Assembly (NCBI GenBank): GCA_023417665.1
Contig: JAEZFA010000091.1
Location: 1-15,769, forward strand
DNA: 15,769 bases
Origin: Pseudomonadota bacterium
GTDB taxonomy: Bacteria; Pseudomonadota; Alphaproteobacteria; Rhizobiales; Xanthobacteraceae
Reading direction: 5' to 3'
Part shown: positions 1-6,750 of the stretch, one piece after another
Layout of the letters: the number at the start of each line of letters is the position of its first letter
How positions within the stretch are numbered: the first letter of the stretch is position 1
Made by a program: the position numbers and the translations under genes
The notes under the pieces: generated by a model
What the model saw: the letters and a program-made list of their open reading frames with translations, nothing else
Databases searched by the model: none
Told to the model about the DNA's origin: nothing

Positions 1-136
1 TGGCACCGCCGCCTCGCGCATTTGGAGTCGAGAGCGTGCCTCCGACGGCAGGCTCACCGGCCCCGGCCATCGGCGGCGCATGGGTGGGACGAACCTGCAA
101 TAGCACCGCAGGTCGAGTGCAAGTCACTGAGTTTAT
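1..136. other. Edge stretch, no gene recognised
   Basis: I could not assign these bases. On the plus strand two frames stay open for more than 30 codons, but none gives a recognisable protein and the stretch is cut by the window edge. It may hold the end of a gene lying outside. Bases 90-100 repeat exactly 11 bases inside the neighbouring tRNA gene (156-166). Confidence 0.3.
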
Positions 137-212
137 TGGTGGGCCCGGCAGGACTCGAACCTGCAACCAGACCGTTATGAGCGGTCGGCTCTAACCATTG
201 AGCTACAGGCCC
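137..212 (-). tRNA. tRNA-Ile2 (anticodon CAU, decodes AUA)
   Basis: Read on the minus strand this is a complete 76-base tRNA with encoded CCA. The acceptor stem starts GGGCCTG and pairs with CGGGCCC before the discriminator A and CCA. The D arm is TAGCTC...GAGC. The anticodon stem GACCG/CGGTC closes a seven-base loop CTCATAA with anticodon CAT. The T arm contains GGTTCGAGTCC. CAT could mean Met, but the CTCATAA loop and GGGCC acceptor fit the minor isoleucine tRNA, whose C34 is changed to lysidine by TilS so that it reads AUA. The lysidine step is family knowledge and is not visible here. The gene stands alone. I found no convincing promoter: a TTGACC upstream lies 22 bases from the nearest -10-like box. 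Confidence 0.93.
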
Positions 213-316
213 GAAGGTGGCGGGAAACTATCAAGCACACGCGAACCGCACAACGGTCAAGACGGTGCCGCAAATGGCGGCAAAAGTGGCGGTCTTTCCG
301 CCCCGGAGGATATCTG

Positions 317-1039
317 ATGAACCGGCTTTTCGCGCTCGCTGCAGGACTTTCTTTCATCCTGTTCTCGCTTCCTGCAACCGCGCAGACGCTCGCGCCCCAG
401 CCGCGCATTCCGACGCTCAATCTCACCGGCGAGGCTTCAGCCGACGCCCGCCCCGAACTTGCGATCGTGCAGGTTGGCGTCGCGGTGACTGCGAAAGTCG
501 CGAAAGATGCATTGGCTGAAAATTCAAAACTGCTTGCTGCGGCGCTGAACGCGGCGAAGGAAAGCGGCATCGAGCCGCGCGACCTGCAAACCTCGGGCCT
601 GTCCCTGCGCCCCGACATCATCCGCGCGGACAAATGGCCTCACCGCGAGGTTGTCGGCTATCAGGTGAACAATATCGTGACCATGCGGGTCCGCGACATT
701 CCGAAACTGGGCGCCCTGCTCGACCGCCTCGTCGTGCTCGGCATCAACGACATCCGCGGCATTCGCTTTACCGTCGACAATCCGGCACCGCTGATCGAGC
801 AGGCACGGGCCGAAGCCATCAAGGATGCCTTGCGCAAGGCCGAGAAATACGCCGAAGCCGCAAACCTGCGCATCGTGCGCGTGCTGACGATCAACGAAAG
901 CGGCATCGAGGCGCCGGCGGTACGGCCCATGGTCTTGACCCGTGCCGCAAGCGCGCCGCGGCCAGATGTGCCCGTGGAAGCCGGCGAAATTACCTATCGC
1001 GCCCGGGTCAACGTGGAGTTCGAGATCGCGCCGAAATAA
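317..1039 (+). CDS. Periplasmic SIMPL-domain (DUF541) protein, BP26-like
   Basis: A 240-residue secreted protein of the SIMPL/DUF541 family, which includes the Brucella periplasmic immunogen BP26/Omp28. Residues 1-22 form a signal peptide: a short basic start, a hydrophobic core, and a likely cut after PATA before QTLAPQP. The mature part has the family layout, with an N-terminal strand region LNLTGEASADARPELAIVQVGV, a long helix with ENSKLLAAALNAAKESGIEPRDLQTSGLSL, then GYQVNNIVTMRVRDIPKLGALLDRLVVLGINDIRGIRFTVDN. BP26 homologues assemble into channel-like rings, but the physiological role is not settled. The start is well supported by a GGAGGA Shine-Dalgarno sequence at 305-310. The TAA stop directly abuts the stop of panD on the other strand, so no separate terminator fits between them. 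Confidence 0.88.
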   Translation: MNRLFALAAGLSFILFSLPATAQTLAPQPRIPTLNLTGEASADARPELAIVQVGVAVTAKVAKDALAENSKLLAAALNAAKESGIEPRDLQTSGLSLRPDIIRADKWPHREVVGYQVNNIVTMRVRDIPKLGALLDRLVVLGINDIRGIRFTVDNPAPLIEQARAEAIKDALRKAEKYAEAANLRIVRVLTINESGIEAPAVRPMVLTRAASAPRPDVPVEAGEITYRARVNVEFEIAPK

Positions 1040-1390
1040 TCAGCGCTTCGGCCGGTTCTGTTCGTCCACCAGCACGACGCGCGGCTGAAAGCTCCGTGCT
1101 CGCGTCTCGTCCATCTGCGCATAGGCGCAGATGATGACGTGATCGCCCTTCTGCACCAGCCGCGCGGCGGCGCCGTTCAGCGTGATGGCGCCGGATTGCG
1201 ACGGCTCCTCGATCACATAGGTGGCGAAGCGCGCGCCCGACGCGATGTTGTAGATTTCCACGCGCTCGTTCTTCAGGAACCCGGCGGCATCCATCAGCGC
1301 CCGGTCGATCCCGATCGAGCCCTCGTAATGAAGATCCGCCCCGGTCACGACCGCGCGGTGGATCTTGCCTTTCATCAGCGTAAGCAGCAT
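1040..1390 (-). CDS. panD: Aspartate 1-decarboxylase precursor
   Basis: PanD converts L-aspartate to beta-alanine and CO2, supplying the beta-alanine half of pantothenate and so coenzyme A. It acts in the cytoplasm as a tetramer. The 116-residue length is normal. The proenzyme cuts itself between Gly24 and Ser25 (in HYEGS), leaving a pyruvoyl group on the new N-terminus. Other active-site residues known from E. coli fall at the same positions here: Lys9, His11, Arg54, Thr57 and Tyr58. The C-terminal half has the usual LNGAAARLVQKGDHVIICAY core. I chose the ATG at 1388-1390 because the protein then begins MLLTLMKGKIHRA like known PanD and has a GGAG about nine bases upstream. The reading frame stays open further upstream, but that part is unlike PanD. 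No other pan gene is in the window. Confidence 0.97.
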   Translation of the reverse strand: MLLTLMKGKIHRAVVTGADLHYEGSIGIDRALMDAAGFLKNERVEIYNIASGARFATYVIEEPSQSGAITLNGAAARLVQKGDHVIICAYAQMDETRARSFQPRVVLVDEQNRPKR

Positions 1391-1518
1391 CGCCGGGCAC
1401 TCCGGAAAAAGAAGGCCGCGCCTATAAGCAGTTTTTTCCGGCGGCGCCAGTCCCTTCCTGCAATCCTGTTGCGCCCGGCGCGCCGGCTTCCCATCTAATG
1501 GACGAGCAGGAGAGCGGA

Positions 1519-1899
1519 ATGCGGGCACAGACCTATAGCGGCGTGGACGGCCAGGACCGCGAGGAGCGGCTGACGCGGCTGGAAACGCTTGCCACCCTGA
1601 TGGACGCGGCAATCGTGGTTCCCGGCACCCAGATCCGCGTCGGTTTCGACGCGCTGATCGGGCTTGTCCCCGGAATCGGCGACCTCGTGTCCGCCGGCAT
1701 TTCCACCCTGATCATTGTGGAAGCGCGCCGCCTCGGCGCGCCGCGCTGGCTGGTCGCCCGCATGATCGGCAATGTCGCGATCGACACCGTCGGCGGTGCC
1801 GTGCCGCTGGTTGGCGATCTGTTCGACGTTACCTTCCGCGCCAACCTGAAGAACGTCGCGCTGCTTCGCCGTCACTTCGAACGGGATCGGCGCGCCTAG
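1519..1899 (+). CDS. DUF4112 membrane-associated protein
   Basis: A 126-residue protein with the DUF4112 pattern: a charged N-terminal helix (REERLTRLETLATLMDAAI), then VPGTQIRVGFDALIGLVPGIGDLVSAGISTLIIVEARRLGAP, and a matching second half with AIDTVGGAVPLVGDLFDVTFRANLKN. The two GLVPGIGDL / AVPLVGDLFD motifs look like an internal duplication. Two hydrophobic stretches (about residues 40-60 and 76-96) suggest membrane association. Function is unknown in the family. The ATG at 1519 is preferred because AGGAGAG lies at 1508-1514, four bases upstream; an in-frame ATG at 1498 adds seven residues but has no ribosome site. The gene is divergent from panD and shares its last four bases with the converging DUF1328 gene. 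Confidence 0.8.
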   Translation: MRAQTYSGVDGQDREERLTRLETLATLMDAAIVVPGTQIRVGFDALIGLVPGIGDLVSAGISTLIIVEARRLGAPRWLVARMIGNVAIDTVGGAVPLVGDLFDVTFRANLKNVALLRRHFERDRRA

Positions 1900-2129
1900 A
1901 CCTCGAACATGACGCCGAGCAGCGGCAAGGCTGAGGTCGTGACCGGCGCCGGCGACGGCGCGAACGCCCCCGCAACCAGCCAGGCAAAGCCGAGCAGAAG
2001 CAGGAAGCCCAGAAAGAACAGCGCGAAAAGGATCAGCGAAATTTTCTTCGCGAGCGCCGAGATATTGGTCAGCCCGAAAGCACCGGCCACCAGCGAGAGA
2101 ATCAGAAAAATAACGGCGTAGCGAAGCAT
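1896..2129 (-). CDS. DUF1328 (UPF0391) small membrane protein
   Basis: A 77-residue protein beginning MLRYAVIFLILSLVAGAFGLTNISALAKKISLILFALFFLGFLLLL. This is the typical two-helix DUF1328/UPF0391 layout, with a glycine break between the helices. Family members are small inner-membrane proteins of unknown role, often reported among stress-regulated genes. They are usually about 55-60 residues; this copy carries an extra 20-residue tail rich in Ala, Pro and Val. The start is supported by AGGAG in the leader, six bases before the ATG. The TAG stop sits within a CTAG that also provides the stop of the converging DUF4112 gene. Confidence 0.8.
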   Translation of the reverse strand: MLRYAVIFLILSLVAGAFGLTNISALAKKISLILFALFFLGFLLLLGFAWLVAGAFAPSPAPVTTSALPLLGVMFEV

Positions 2130-2196
2130 GCCTCACTCCTGAAGTTCGGCTGCACTAACGCGCGCGCGGCGCAGTTTGTTCCCCCAGCACCTCGCG

Positions 2197-3411
2197 TTAG
2201 CGCTTCACGCCGAACAGCAGGACGAAAAAGCCGACGAAAGTCACGAGGCTCGCGACCACGAACGGGATTTCGTAGCTGCCGCTCCAGTCATAGCCGATGC
2301 CGATCAGCAGCGGTCCGCCGGCGACGCCCGCCATCGTGATGAACTGGCTGATCGAATAGATGCGGCCATATTCGCGCGTGCCGAACTTCTCCGCGAGCAA
2401 TAGCGGATGCATCATCAGGGAATTGCCGATGGTGACGCCGAACAGAACGACCGCCGCGAGGATTGCGGCCCGGTGGTTCGCGAAGGCGAGCACCATCAGC
2501 GCCGCACCCTGCACCGCCATCAGTTGCAGCGCGAAGCTGCGTACCCGAATCCAGAGCACGATCCACCCACCGCTCAACCGTCCTGCGATGCTCGCGAAAG
2601 CAAGGAAAGCCAGCGCAAGCGCGGCCGTCTCGGTACTGTCGCGAACATTCGCGAGCCGGTAGAGATGCGCGATCGCCGCGACCTGCGCACCGAACAGGAA
2701 GAGATAGGCAATCGATACCGCATAAAAGAAACCGCTTCGGCGCGCCTCGGCATAGCCCGCCGGATTTGCGCTGCGTTCGGCCTCGGCAGCACTCGGCTTG
2801 GCGGCGCCATCGGGCTCGAGTCCCATGGATGCCGGGCTCGGACGCATCACCAGAAGCGTCACCGGTATGATACCGAGCAGAAAGACCACGGCCATCCACG
2901 GACCTACCGAACTCAAACCACCGCGCTCGATGGAAAGCGCGACGACCGGCGTGATCAGAATGCCGCCGAGCGAGAGGCCGGTCGATGCGATCGAAAGCGC
3001 AAGCGAGCGCTTCGCGTTGAACCAGCGCGTGATGAGCGTGGTCAGCGGCACCAGACCGGTGCCGCCATAGGAGAAGCCGAAAAGAATGTTGAAGAGGAAC
3101 AACTGCCACGTTTCGTAGAGATAGCCGACCGAAAGCAGGCAGATCGAGCCGAGCAGAGCCGAGGCGACGATGGTCGCGCGCGGATCGAAGCGATCGACGA
3201 GGCGCCCCACCAGAAGCCCCGACACGCCGCCCGAAATGAAGCACACCGCGGTCGCCGCACTCGTCAGCGACACCGGAAATCCCCGCTCCGCGACGAAAGC
3301 GTTGAGCAGCACCGACAGATTGTAGAAGATCAATCCCGACGTAATCGTCGTGATCAGACAGACCGCGGCGACGATGCGCCAGCCGTAGAAGATCGGTGAA
3401 CTGCCGGACAT
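2197..3411 (-). CDS. MFS transporter, OFA-like (first)
   Basis: A 404-residue inner-membrane carrier with about 12 hydrophobic helices, the usual major facilitator size. A motif-A-like loop between helices 2 and 3 reads GRLVDRFDPR (about residues 69-78). A hydrophilic central loop (about 191-227, PSPASMGLEPDGAAKPSAAEAERS) separates the two six-helix halves. The start FYGWRIVAAVCLI is typical of the oxalate/formate antiporter-like and monocarboxylate-type MFS group, which mostly moves small organic acids. The actual substrate cannot be read from the sequence. The start codon has no good Shine-Dalgarno sequence. The leader holds two hairpins with related stems (3441-3503). It is the last clear gene of a same-strand run that includes another MFS gene at 4517-5770. 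Confidence 0.85.
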   Translation of the reverse strand: MSGSSPIFYGWRIVAAVCLITTITSGLIFYNLSVLLNAFVAERGFPVSLTSAATAVCFISGGVSGLLVGRLVDRFDPRATIVASALLGSICLLSVGYLYETWQLFLFNILFGFSYGGTGLVPLTTLITRWFNAKRSLALSIASTGLSLGGILITPVVALSIERGGLSSVGPWMAVVFLLGIIPVTLLVMRPSPASMGLEPDGAAKPSAAEAERSANPAGYAEARRSGFFYAVSIAYLFLFGAQVAAIAHLYRLANVRDSTETAALALAFLAFASIAGRLSGGWIVLWIRVRSFALQLMAVQGAALMVLAFANHRAAILAAVVLFGVTIGNSLMMHPLLLAEKFGTREYGRIYSISQFITMAGVAGGPLLIGIGYDWSGSYEIPFVVASLVTFVGFFVLLFGVKR

Positions 3412-3440
3412 TTGCGGGATGACGGGAGGGCCAAGAGTTG

Positions 3441-3503
3441 GCCGCAGCTATGCGGCTTTGGCTCTCGTGGCGCAATCCCTTTGCCGCATCCCAACCATGC
3501 GGC
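3441..3503 (-). promoter_or_regulatory. Two hairpins with interchangeable arms ahead of the MFS gene
   Basis: Hairpin A has arms GCCGCA (3441-3446) and TGCGGC (3451-3456) with a four-base loop. Hairpin B has arms GCCGCAT (3483-3489) and ATGCGGC (3497-3503) with a seven-base loop. The arms share the same core, so A's left arm can also pair with B's right arm. Neither hairpin is followed by a T-run on the minus strand, so a simple terminator is unlikely. The pair lies between the stop of the PHA-region gene and the start of the MFS gene, in the likely leader or promoter. Confidence 0.4.
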
Positions 3504-3524
3504 CTCGCGCACCGCAGCGCGGAA

Positions 3525-3839
3525 CTACTTCTTTTCCAGCAGCAGCCGGTTACCCTGCTTCTCGATCAGCACCTTCGCCTGCTCGGCCATCTTGGCGAGC
3601 AGCCAGGGCAGCGAAACATCGATGACGACATGGTCCTCGCGGACGTCGATGGTGCCGGCCGCGTTCTGGCCGAGCATGGAAACATTGAACGCGACCTGGT
3701 CGCCGTTCCAGGTTTCGTCCTTGAAGGTCATCATGCCGGCGCCCTTTTCCCGCGCCGCGGCGAAGCCCCTGCGAATCCGCCGGCTTGCCTCGTCCTTGCC
3801 AAGCTTGTGGGGGATGGAAACCGTGACTTTCTCGGCCAT
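3525..3839 (-). CDS. Polyhydroxyalkanoic acid system family protein
   Basis: A 104-residue protein matching the PHA_gran_rgn family (putative polyhydroxyalkanoic acid system protein). Typical features are the start MAEKVTVSIPHKLGKDEASRRI, the middle ETWNGDQVAFNVSMLGQNAAGTIDV, and the end VIDVSLPWLLAKMAEQAKVLIEKQGNRLLLEKK. Homologues are often encoded near PHA granule genes in other bacteria, but their role is not established and no other PHA gene lies in this window. It looks cytoplasmic, with no signal peptide. The chosen ATG (3837-3839) gives the family N-terminus and has GGAGAG in its leader; the open frame continues upstream but does not resemble the family. A promoter-like pair of boxes lies in the 58-base gap before it. 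Confidence 0.85.
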   Translation of the reverse strand: MAEKVTVSIPHKLGKDEASRRIRRGFAAAREKGAGMMTFKDETWNGDQVAFNVSMLGQNAAGTIDVREDHVVIDVSLPWLLAKMAEQAKVLIEKQGNRLLLEKK

Positions 3840-3865
3840 TGCCTGCTCTCCGCGTCCAGAGGCTC

Positions 3866-3893
3866 TAGATAGGAATGCCACGCGCCTTGGCAA
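3866..3893 (-). promoter_or_regulatory. Possible sigma-70 promoter for the PHA-region gene
   Basis: On the minus strand TTGCCA (3888-3893) is followed after 16 bases by TATCTA (3866-3871), a fair match to the -35 and -10 consensus. It sits in the gap between the 203-residue protein gene and the PHA-region gene, about 27 bases before the latter's ATG. The match is by eye only. Confidence 0.35.
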
Positions 3894-3897
3894 CGCC

Positions 3898-4509
3898 TCA
3901 GGGATAATAATCGGACGGAACCTGATCCGGGCTGTAGGAAGCGGGCGCGCCAAGCTCGGCGGAGCGATAGACCGGATAGATGAAAGCGAATCCTGCGCCG
4001 GCCACGAGCAACGGCTCGAACTCCCGCAGATAGATCGCAAGCCCCACCGGCAGCGCCACGAAAAACAAAGCCGCAATCACCAGCACGACCGCCATGGCGG
4101 CATGACGGGCCTTGCCGATCCCGGATTCGAACTTGATCGCCGCGCGAAGACCATGCGGGATCGAACGATGCAGATCGGTCAGAAAGCGCCCGTACTCCAC
4201 ATTGCGCTCGTCATCGCTGTGCCCCCATTTTGACGCGCTCAGCACCGTGGTCACCGTGCCGTCACGAAATGCAATCTTGCAGGTGCCAATCGGGCCGTTC
4301 TTCGGAATATGCGCGACAATGAGATTGATGGCAGCAAGGTCTTCCCAGTCGCGAGTGTAAGACGTGCCCCGGATGAACCAGCCGATCCCCTTGGCGGAGA
4401 GATAAACGCCCTCGTCGTCGTTCTTGAGGTAGAAGCGCGGCGCGCCCTTGCGCACAAACAGCCGATATTCAGCGGCAGGCACTTCAGTGACAGGCGGCGT
4501 CGGGTTCAT
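3898..4509 (-). CDS. Unknown two-helix membrane protein, coupled to MFS gene
   Basis: A 203-residue protein I do not recognise. Residues 1-135 are soluble and beta-rich, with YRLFVRKGAPRFYLKNDDEGVYLSAKGIGW and, further on, IAFRDGTVTTVLSASKWG; this resembles a PH-like fold, though that is only an impression. Two hydrophobic segments follow (about 137-158 and 165-183), then a short tyrosine-rich tail ending PSDYYP. No signal peptide is present, so the N-terminal domain is probably cytoplasmic. The ATG (4507-4509) lies seven bases after the stop of the upstream MFS gene on the same strand and has no clear Shine-Dalgarno sequence. Translation is therefore probably coupled to the transporter, and the two proteins may work together. 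Confidence 0.65.
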   Translation of the reverse strand: MNPTPPVTEVPAAEYRLFVRKGAPRFYLKNDDEGVYLSAKGIGWFIRGTSYTRDWEDLAAINLIVAHIPKNGPIGTCKIAFRDGTVTTVLSASKWGHSDDERNVEYGRFLTDLHRSIPHGLRAAIKFESGIGKARHAAMAVVLVIAALFFVALPVGLAIYLREFEPLLVAGAGFAFIYPVYRSAELGAPASYSPDQVPSDYYP

Positions 4510-4516
4510 CCGACGA

Positions 4517-5770
4517 TTATGCAGCAGCCGCTGCCGACGTAGAAGCCCCCTGCTTCTTCGGCCGCGACGCCAGAAGCAGCCAGGTCGCGATCGCAACGTT
4601 CAGCAGATTCCAGGCAAGACCGTTGGCAAAGGCAGCCTGATAGGAGCCGGTGTAGTCGAAGATCGCACCCGAAATCCAGCCGCCGAGCGCCATGCCGACG
4701 ATGGTCGAGAAGATGACGATACCGACCCGGACACCCGCCTCCTGCGGCGGGAAATATTCGCGCACGATCACCGCATACATCGGAACGATTCCGCCCTGAA
4801 ACAGGCCGAACAGCATCGAAATCACATAGAGCGAGGTAAGCCCGTCGAAGAAGAGATAAAGAAAAAGCGCGACGCCTTGCAGGAACGACCCGATCAGGAG
4901 CGTGCCGACCCCGCCAATCCGGTCCGCGACAAAGCCTGACGCGATGCGGCTGACGATGCCGAAAGCAAGCATCAGCGAAAGCATCTCCGCGCCGCGTGCC
5001 GCGCCGTAACCGAGATCACCGCAATAGGCGACGATGTGAACCTGCGGCATCGACATGGCAACACAACATGCGACACCCGCCACACTCAACAGAACCATCA
5101 ACGCCGTCGACGACAGACCGAGCGTGCTTCTTGCGCTCGCCGCAGCCGCGTTGGCGCTGGATACTTCGGCAAGCGCGATCCGTCTGCGGAAAACCAGGGC
5201 GAGCGGCAGAATGGCGAGCAAGACAAAACAGCCGATCCACAGCTGCGTCGGACGCCAGCCTATCGTCGCCGACGAGTATTGCACGATCGGCGGCCAGATC
5301 GCGCCCGCGAGATAATTTCCCGATGCCGCGATCGCAACCGCGATGCCGCGACGCTTCGTGAACCAATGGGATAAATCCGCAATCATCGGCGCGAAGGTCA
5401 CCGCCGCGCCGATACCGATCAGGATGTGGGTAAGCGCAAACAAGAACAGCGTCGGCGAAATGCCGGAAAGCAGATAGCCCACCGAAAGCAGAACCGTTCC
5501 GACCAGCAATGGAATAACGATGCCATAACGATCAGCAACCCTCCCCAGCACGATTCCGCCGATGCCGAAGCCAAGCATGGTCAGCGTATAGGGCAAGGTG
5601 GCGTCCGCGCGCAGCACGCCGAAGTCCTGCTGCACGGCCGGCAGAATGACGACCACCGACCACATGCCGACGGATCCCACTGCGCCAGCGAGCAGCGCGG
5701 TGAACAGGCGCAACCAAGCGTATCGCGACTCGGCAACACCGGTCGGAGCGGAATTGTCGGACAGGTTCAT
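4517..5770 (-). CDS. MFS transporter, OFA-like (second)
   Basis: A 417-residue, roughly 12-helix major facilitator carrier. Motif A between helices 2 and 3 is well kept: GRVADRYG (76-83). Another family-typical stretch is MIADLSHWFTKRRGIAVAIAASGNYLAGAIWPP in helices 4-5, a pattern of the oxalate/formate antiporter-like and monocarboxylate-type MFS group. The second half has FVADRIGGVGTLLIGSFLQG and GIVPMYAVIVREYFPPQEAGVRVG. The substrate is unknown; small carboxylates are the family's usual cargo. The start ATG (5768-5770) has only a weak ribosome site. The 203-residue membrane protein follows after seven bases, so the two are almost surely one transcript. The upstream 122-base gap contains a CGGGTCA direct repeat at 5801-5807 and 5828-5834, which could be an operator. 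Confidence 0.85.
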   Translation of the reverse strand: MNLSDNSAPTGVAESRYAWLRLFTALLAGAVGSVGMWSVVVILPAVQQDFGVLRADATLPYTLTMLGFGIGGIVLGRVADRYGIVIPLLVGTVLLSVGYLLSGISPTLFLFALTHILIGIGAAVTFAPMIADLSHWFTKRRGIAVAIAASGNYLAGAIWPPIVQYSSATIGWRPTQLWIGCFVLLAILPLALVFRRRIALAEVSSANAAAASARSTLGLSSTALMVLLSVAGVACCVAMSMPQVHIVAYCGDLGYGAARGAEMLSLMLAFGIVSRIASGFVADRIGGVGTLLIGSFLQGVALFLYLFFDGLTSLYVISMLFGLFQGGIVPMYAVIVREYFPPQEAGVRVGIVIFSTIVGMALGGWISGAIFDYTGSYQAAFANGLAWNLLNVAIATWLLLASRPKKQGASTSAAAAA

Positions 5771-5892
5771 GATGCTGCTTTTGTCGGCGTTACCCGCATT
5801 CGGGTCAAGCTGCGCTGCGGCGAAAAGCGGGTCATTCCCTACGCCAAATTCTCATGGCGGGAATGCGAAAACCCTCGGAAATGAAGGTGATG

Positions 5893-6603
5893 CTATTCGC
5901 GGTCGTATTGATGCTCGACGGGCGATTTGGAAGCCGGCGACCTGGGTCCGGGCCGATCGCGGTCCGTATTCTGCGCCGCCTGCCGCATATTCTCACCCAT
6001 GGCGCGCACGTTGATGCGAATTCCTTCAGCCAGAAGCCGCCGCCGCTTCCATAGCGTCCGCAGAAAAATCGCAATGCCAAGAAAAGTCCCTGCCAGACTC
6101 AAAAAAACCGCGAGCAGAATTGAACCGATAAACCCGCCGAGAAAATCCTTGCGGATCGAAAGCAGCGCCCGGTTGTTCAGCGACTTGTCACGATACTCCG
6201 CGCTCACCGTATAGTTGCCGCTTTCCGGGATCGAAAACTGCAATATTGCGAAACCGGTCTGTCCGCCGATGTTGTAACGGGAGCCGACCGTAACGGCTTC
6301 GACCGGAATGTTGCGGTTGTCAGCGCCGCGCACGACAAGCCGGAGACCCGAAAGGCTGCCTTGCGAAATGACGATCTCGCCATCGATCACCGCGCGCCCA
6401 TCGGAGAACACCGTATAGTTGCCGCGCGACAGATGCAGCACTTTGGTTTCCGGCGCCACCAGCCGCGGCGCGTCGTCCGTGCGCCCGAACACATTCCACA
6501 GGATGATCGGCGCCGGCGCGATAAAAGATCCGAAAAAAAGAACCGCCGCAATCACATACCAGAAGCGGCCCGGAACGCGTTCGGAAACCCTGATCTCACT
6601 CAT
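5893..6603 (-). CDS. Unknown membrane protein with external beta domain
   Basis: A 236-residue protein not assigned to a family. One hydrophobic helix lies near residues 14-38 and another near 157-182. Between them is a polar, beta-rich region of about 115 residues (for example HLSRGNYTVFSDGRAVIDGEIVIS and FSIPESGNYTVSAEYRD). The repeated GNYTV phrase suggests two related strands or a jelly-roll-like fold. After the second helix comes a strongly basic stretch LWKRRRLL, which by the positive-inside rule places the ends in the cytoplasm and the middle domain in the periplasm. The last 30 residues are disordered and charged. The ATG at 6601-6603 is preferred; one 15 bases upstream is possible, and neither has a good ribosome site. 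The gene is divergent from the third MFS gene. Confidence 0.65.
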   Translation of the reverse strand: MSEIRVSERVPGRFWYVIAAVLFFGSFIAPAPIILWNVFGRTDDAPRLVAPETKVLHLSRGNYTVFSDGRAVIDGEIVISQGSLSGLRLVVRGADNRNIPVEAVTVGSRYNIGGQTGFAILQFSIPESGNYTVSAEYRDKSLNNRALLSIRKDFLGGFIGSILLAVFLSLAGTFLGIAIFLRTLWKRRRLLAEGIRINVRAMGENMRQAAQNTDRDRPGPRSPASKSPVEHQYDRE

Positions 6604-6750
6604 GTTTCGCCAACCCATGATGAATTCGGAAATCGTGCGACACTGTCATGGGCGCGTCAATTCGCGTCTATGGCTCAGGCGCAGGATCGCGCAACTTTTC
6701 GCCGCATGAACTCTTTATGGTCTTGAGCTGATCGTCTCCCACGAATCCCG

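Noticed and set aside
136..180. Translated tRNA-like peptide GLEPATRPL on the plus strand
   Set aside because: This is the well-known false peptide from reading across the complement of a tRNA gene.
227..260. Promoter for tRNA-Ile2 with TTGACC and GATAGT
   Set aside because: The spacing of 22 bases is too long for a sigma-70 promoter, and other pairings are weak.
2155..2200. Inverted repeat CTAACGCG/CGCGTTAG at the end of the first MFS gene
   Set aside because: The 30-base loop and lack of a T-run make it a poor terminator. It may be chance within a CG-rich stretch.
2407..3399. A 330-codon plus-strand frame inside the first MFS gene
   Set aside because: A charged, repeat-poor Arg/Glu/Asp-rich shadow of a membrane protein gene; the opposite strand encodes a clear 12-helix transporter.
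3412..4233. A 273-codon plus-strand frame over the PHA-region and 203-residue protein genes
   Set aside because: It lies antisense to two genes with better starts and recognisable or plausible products.
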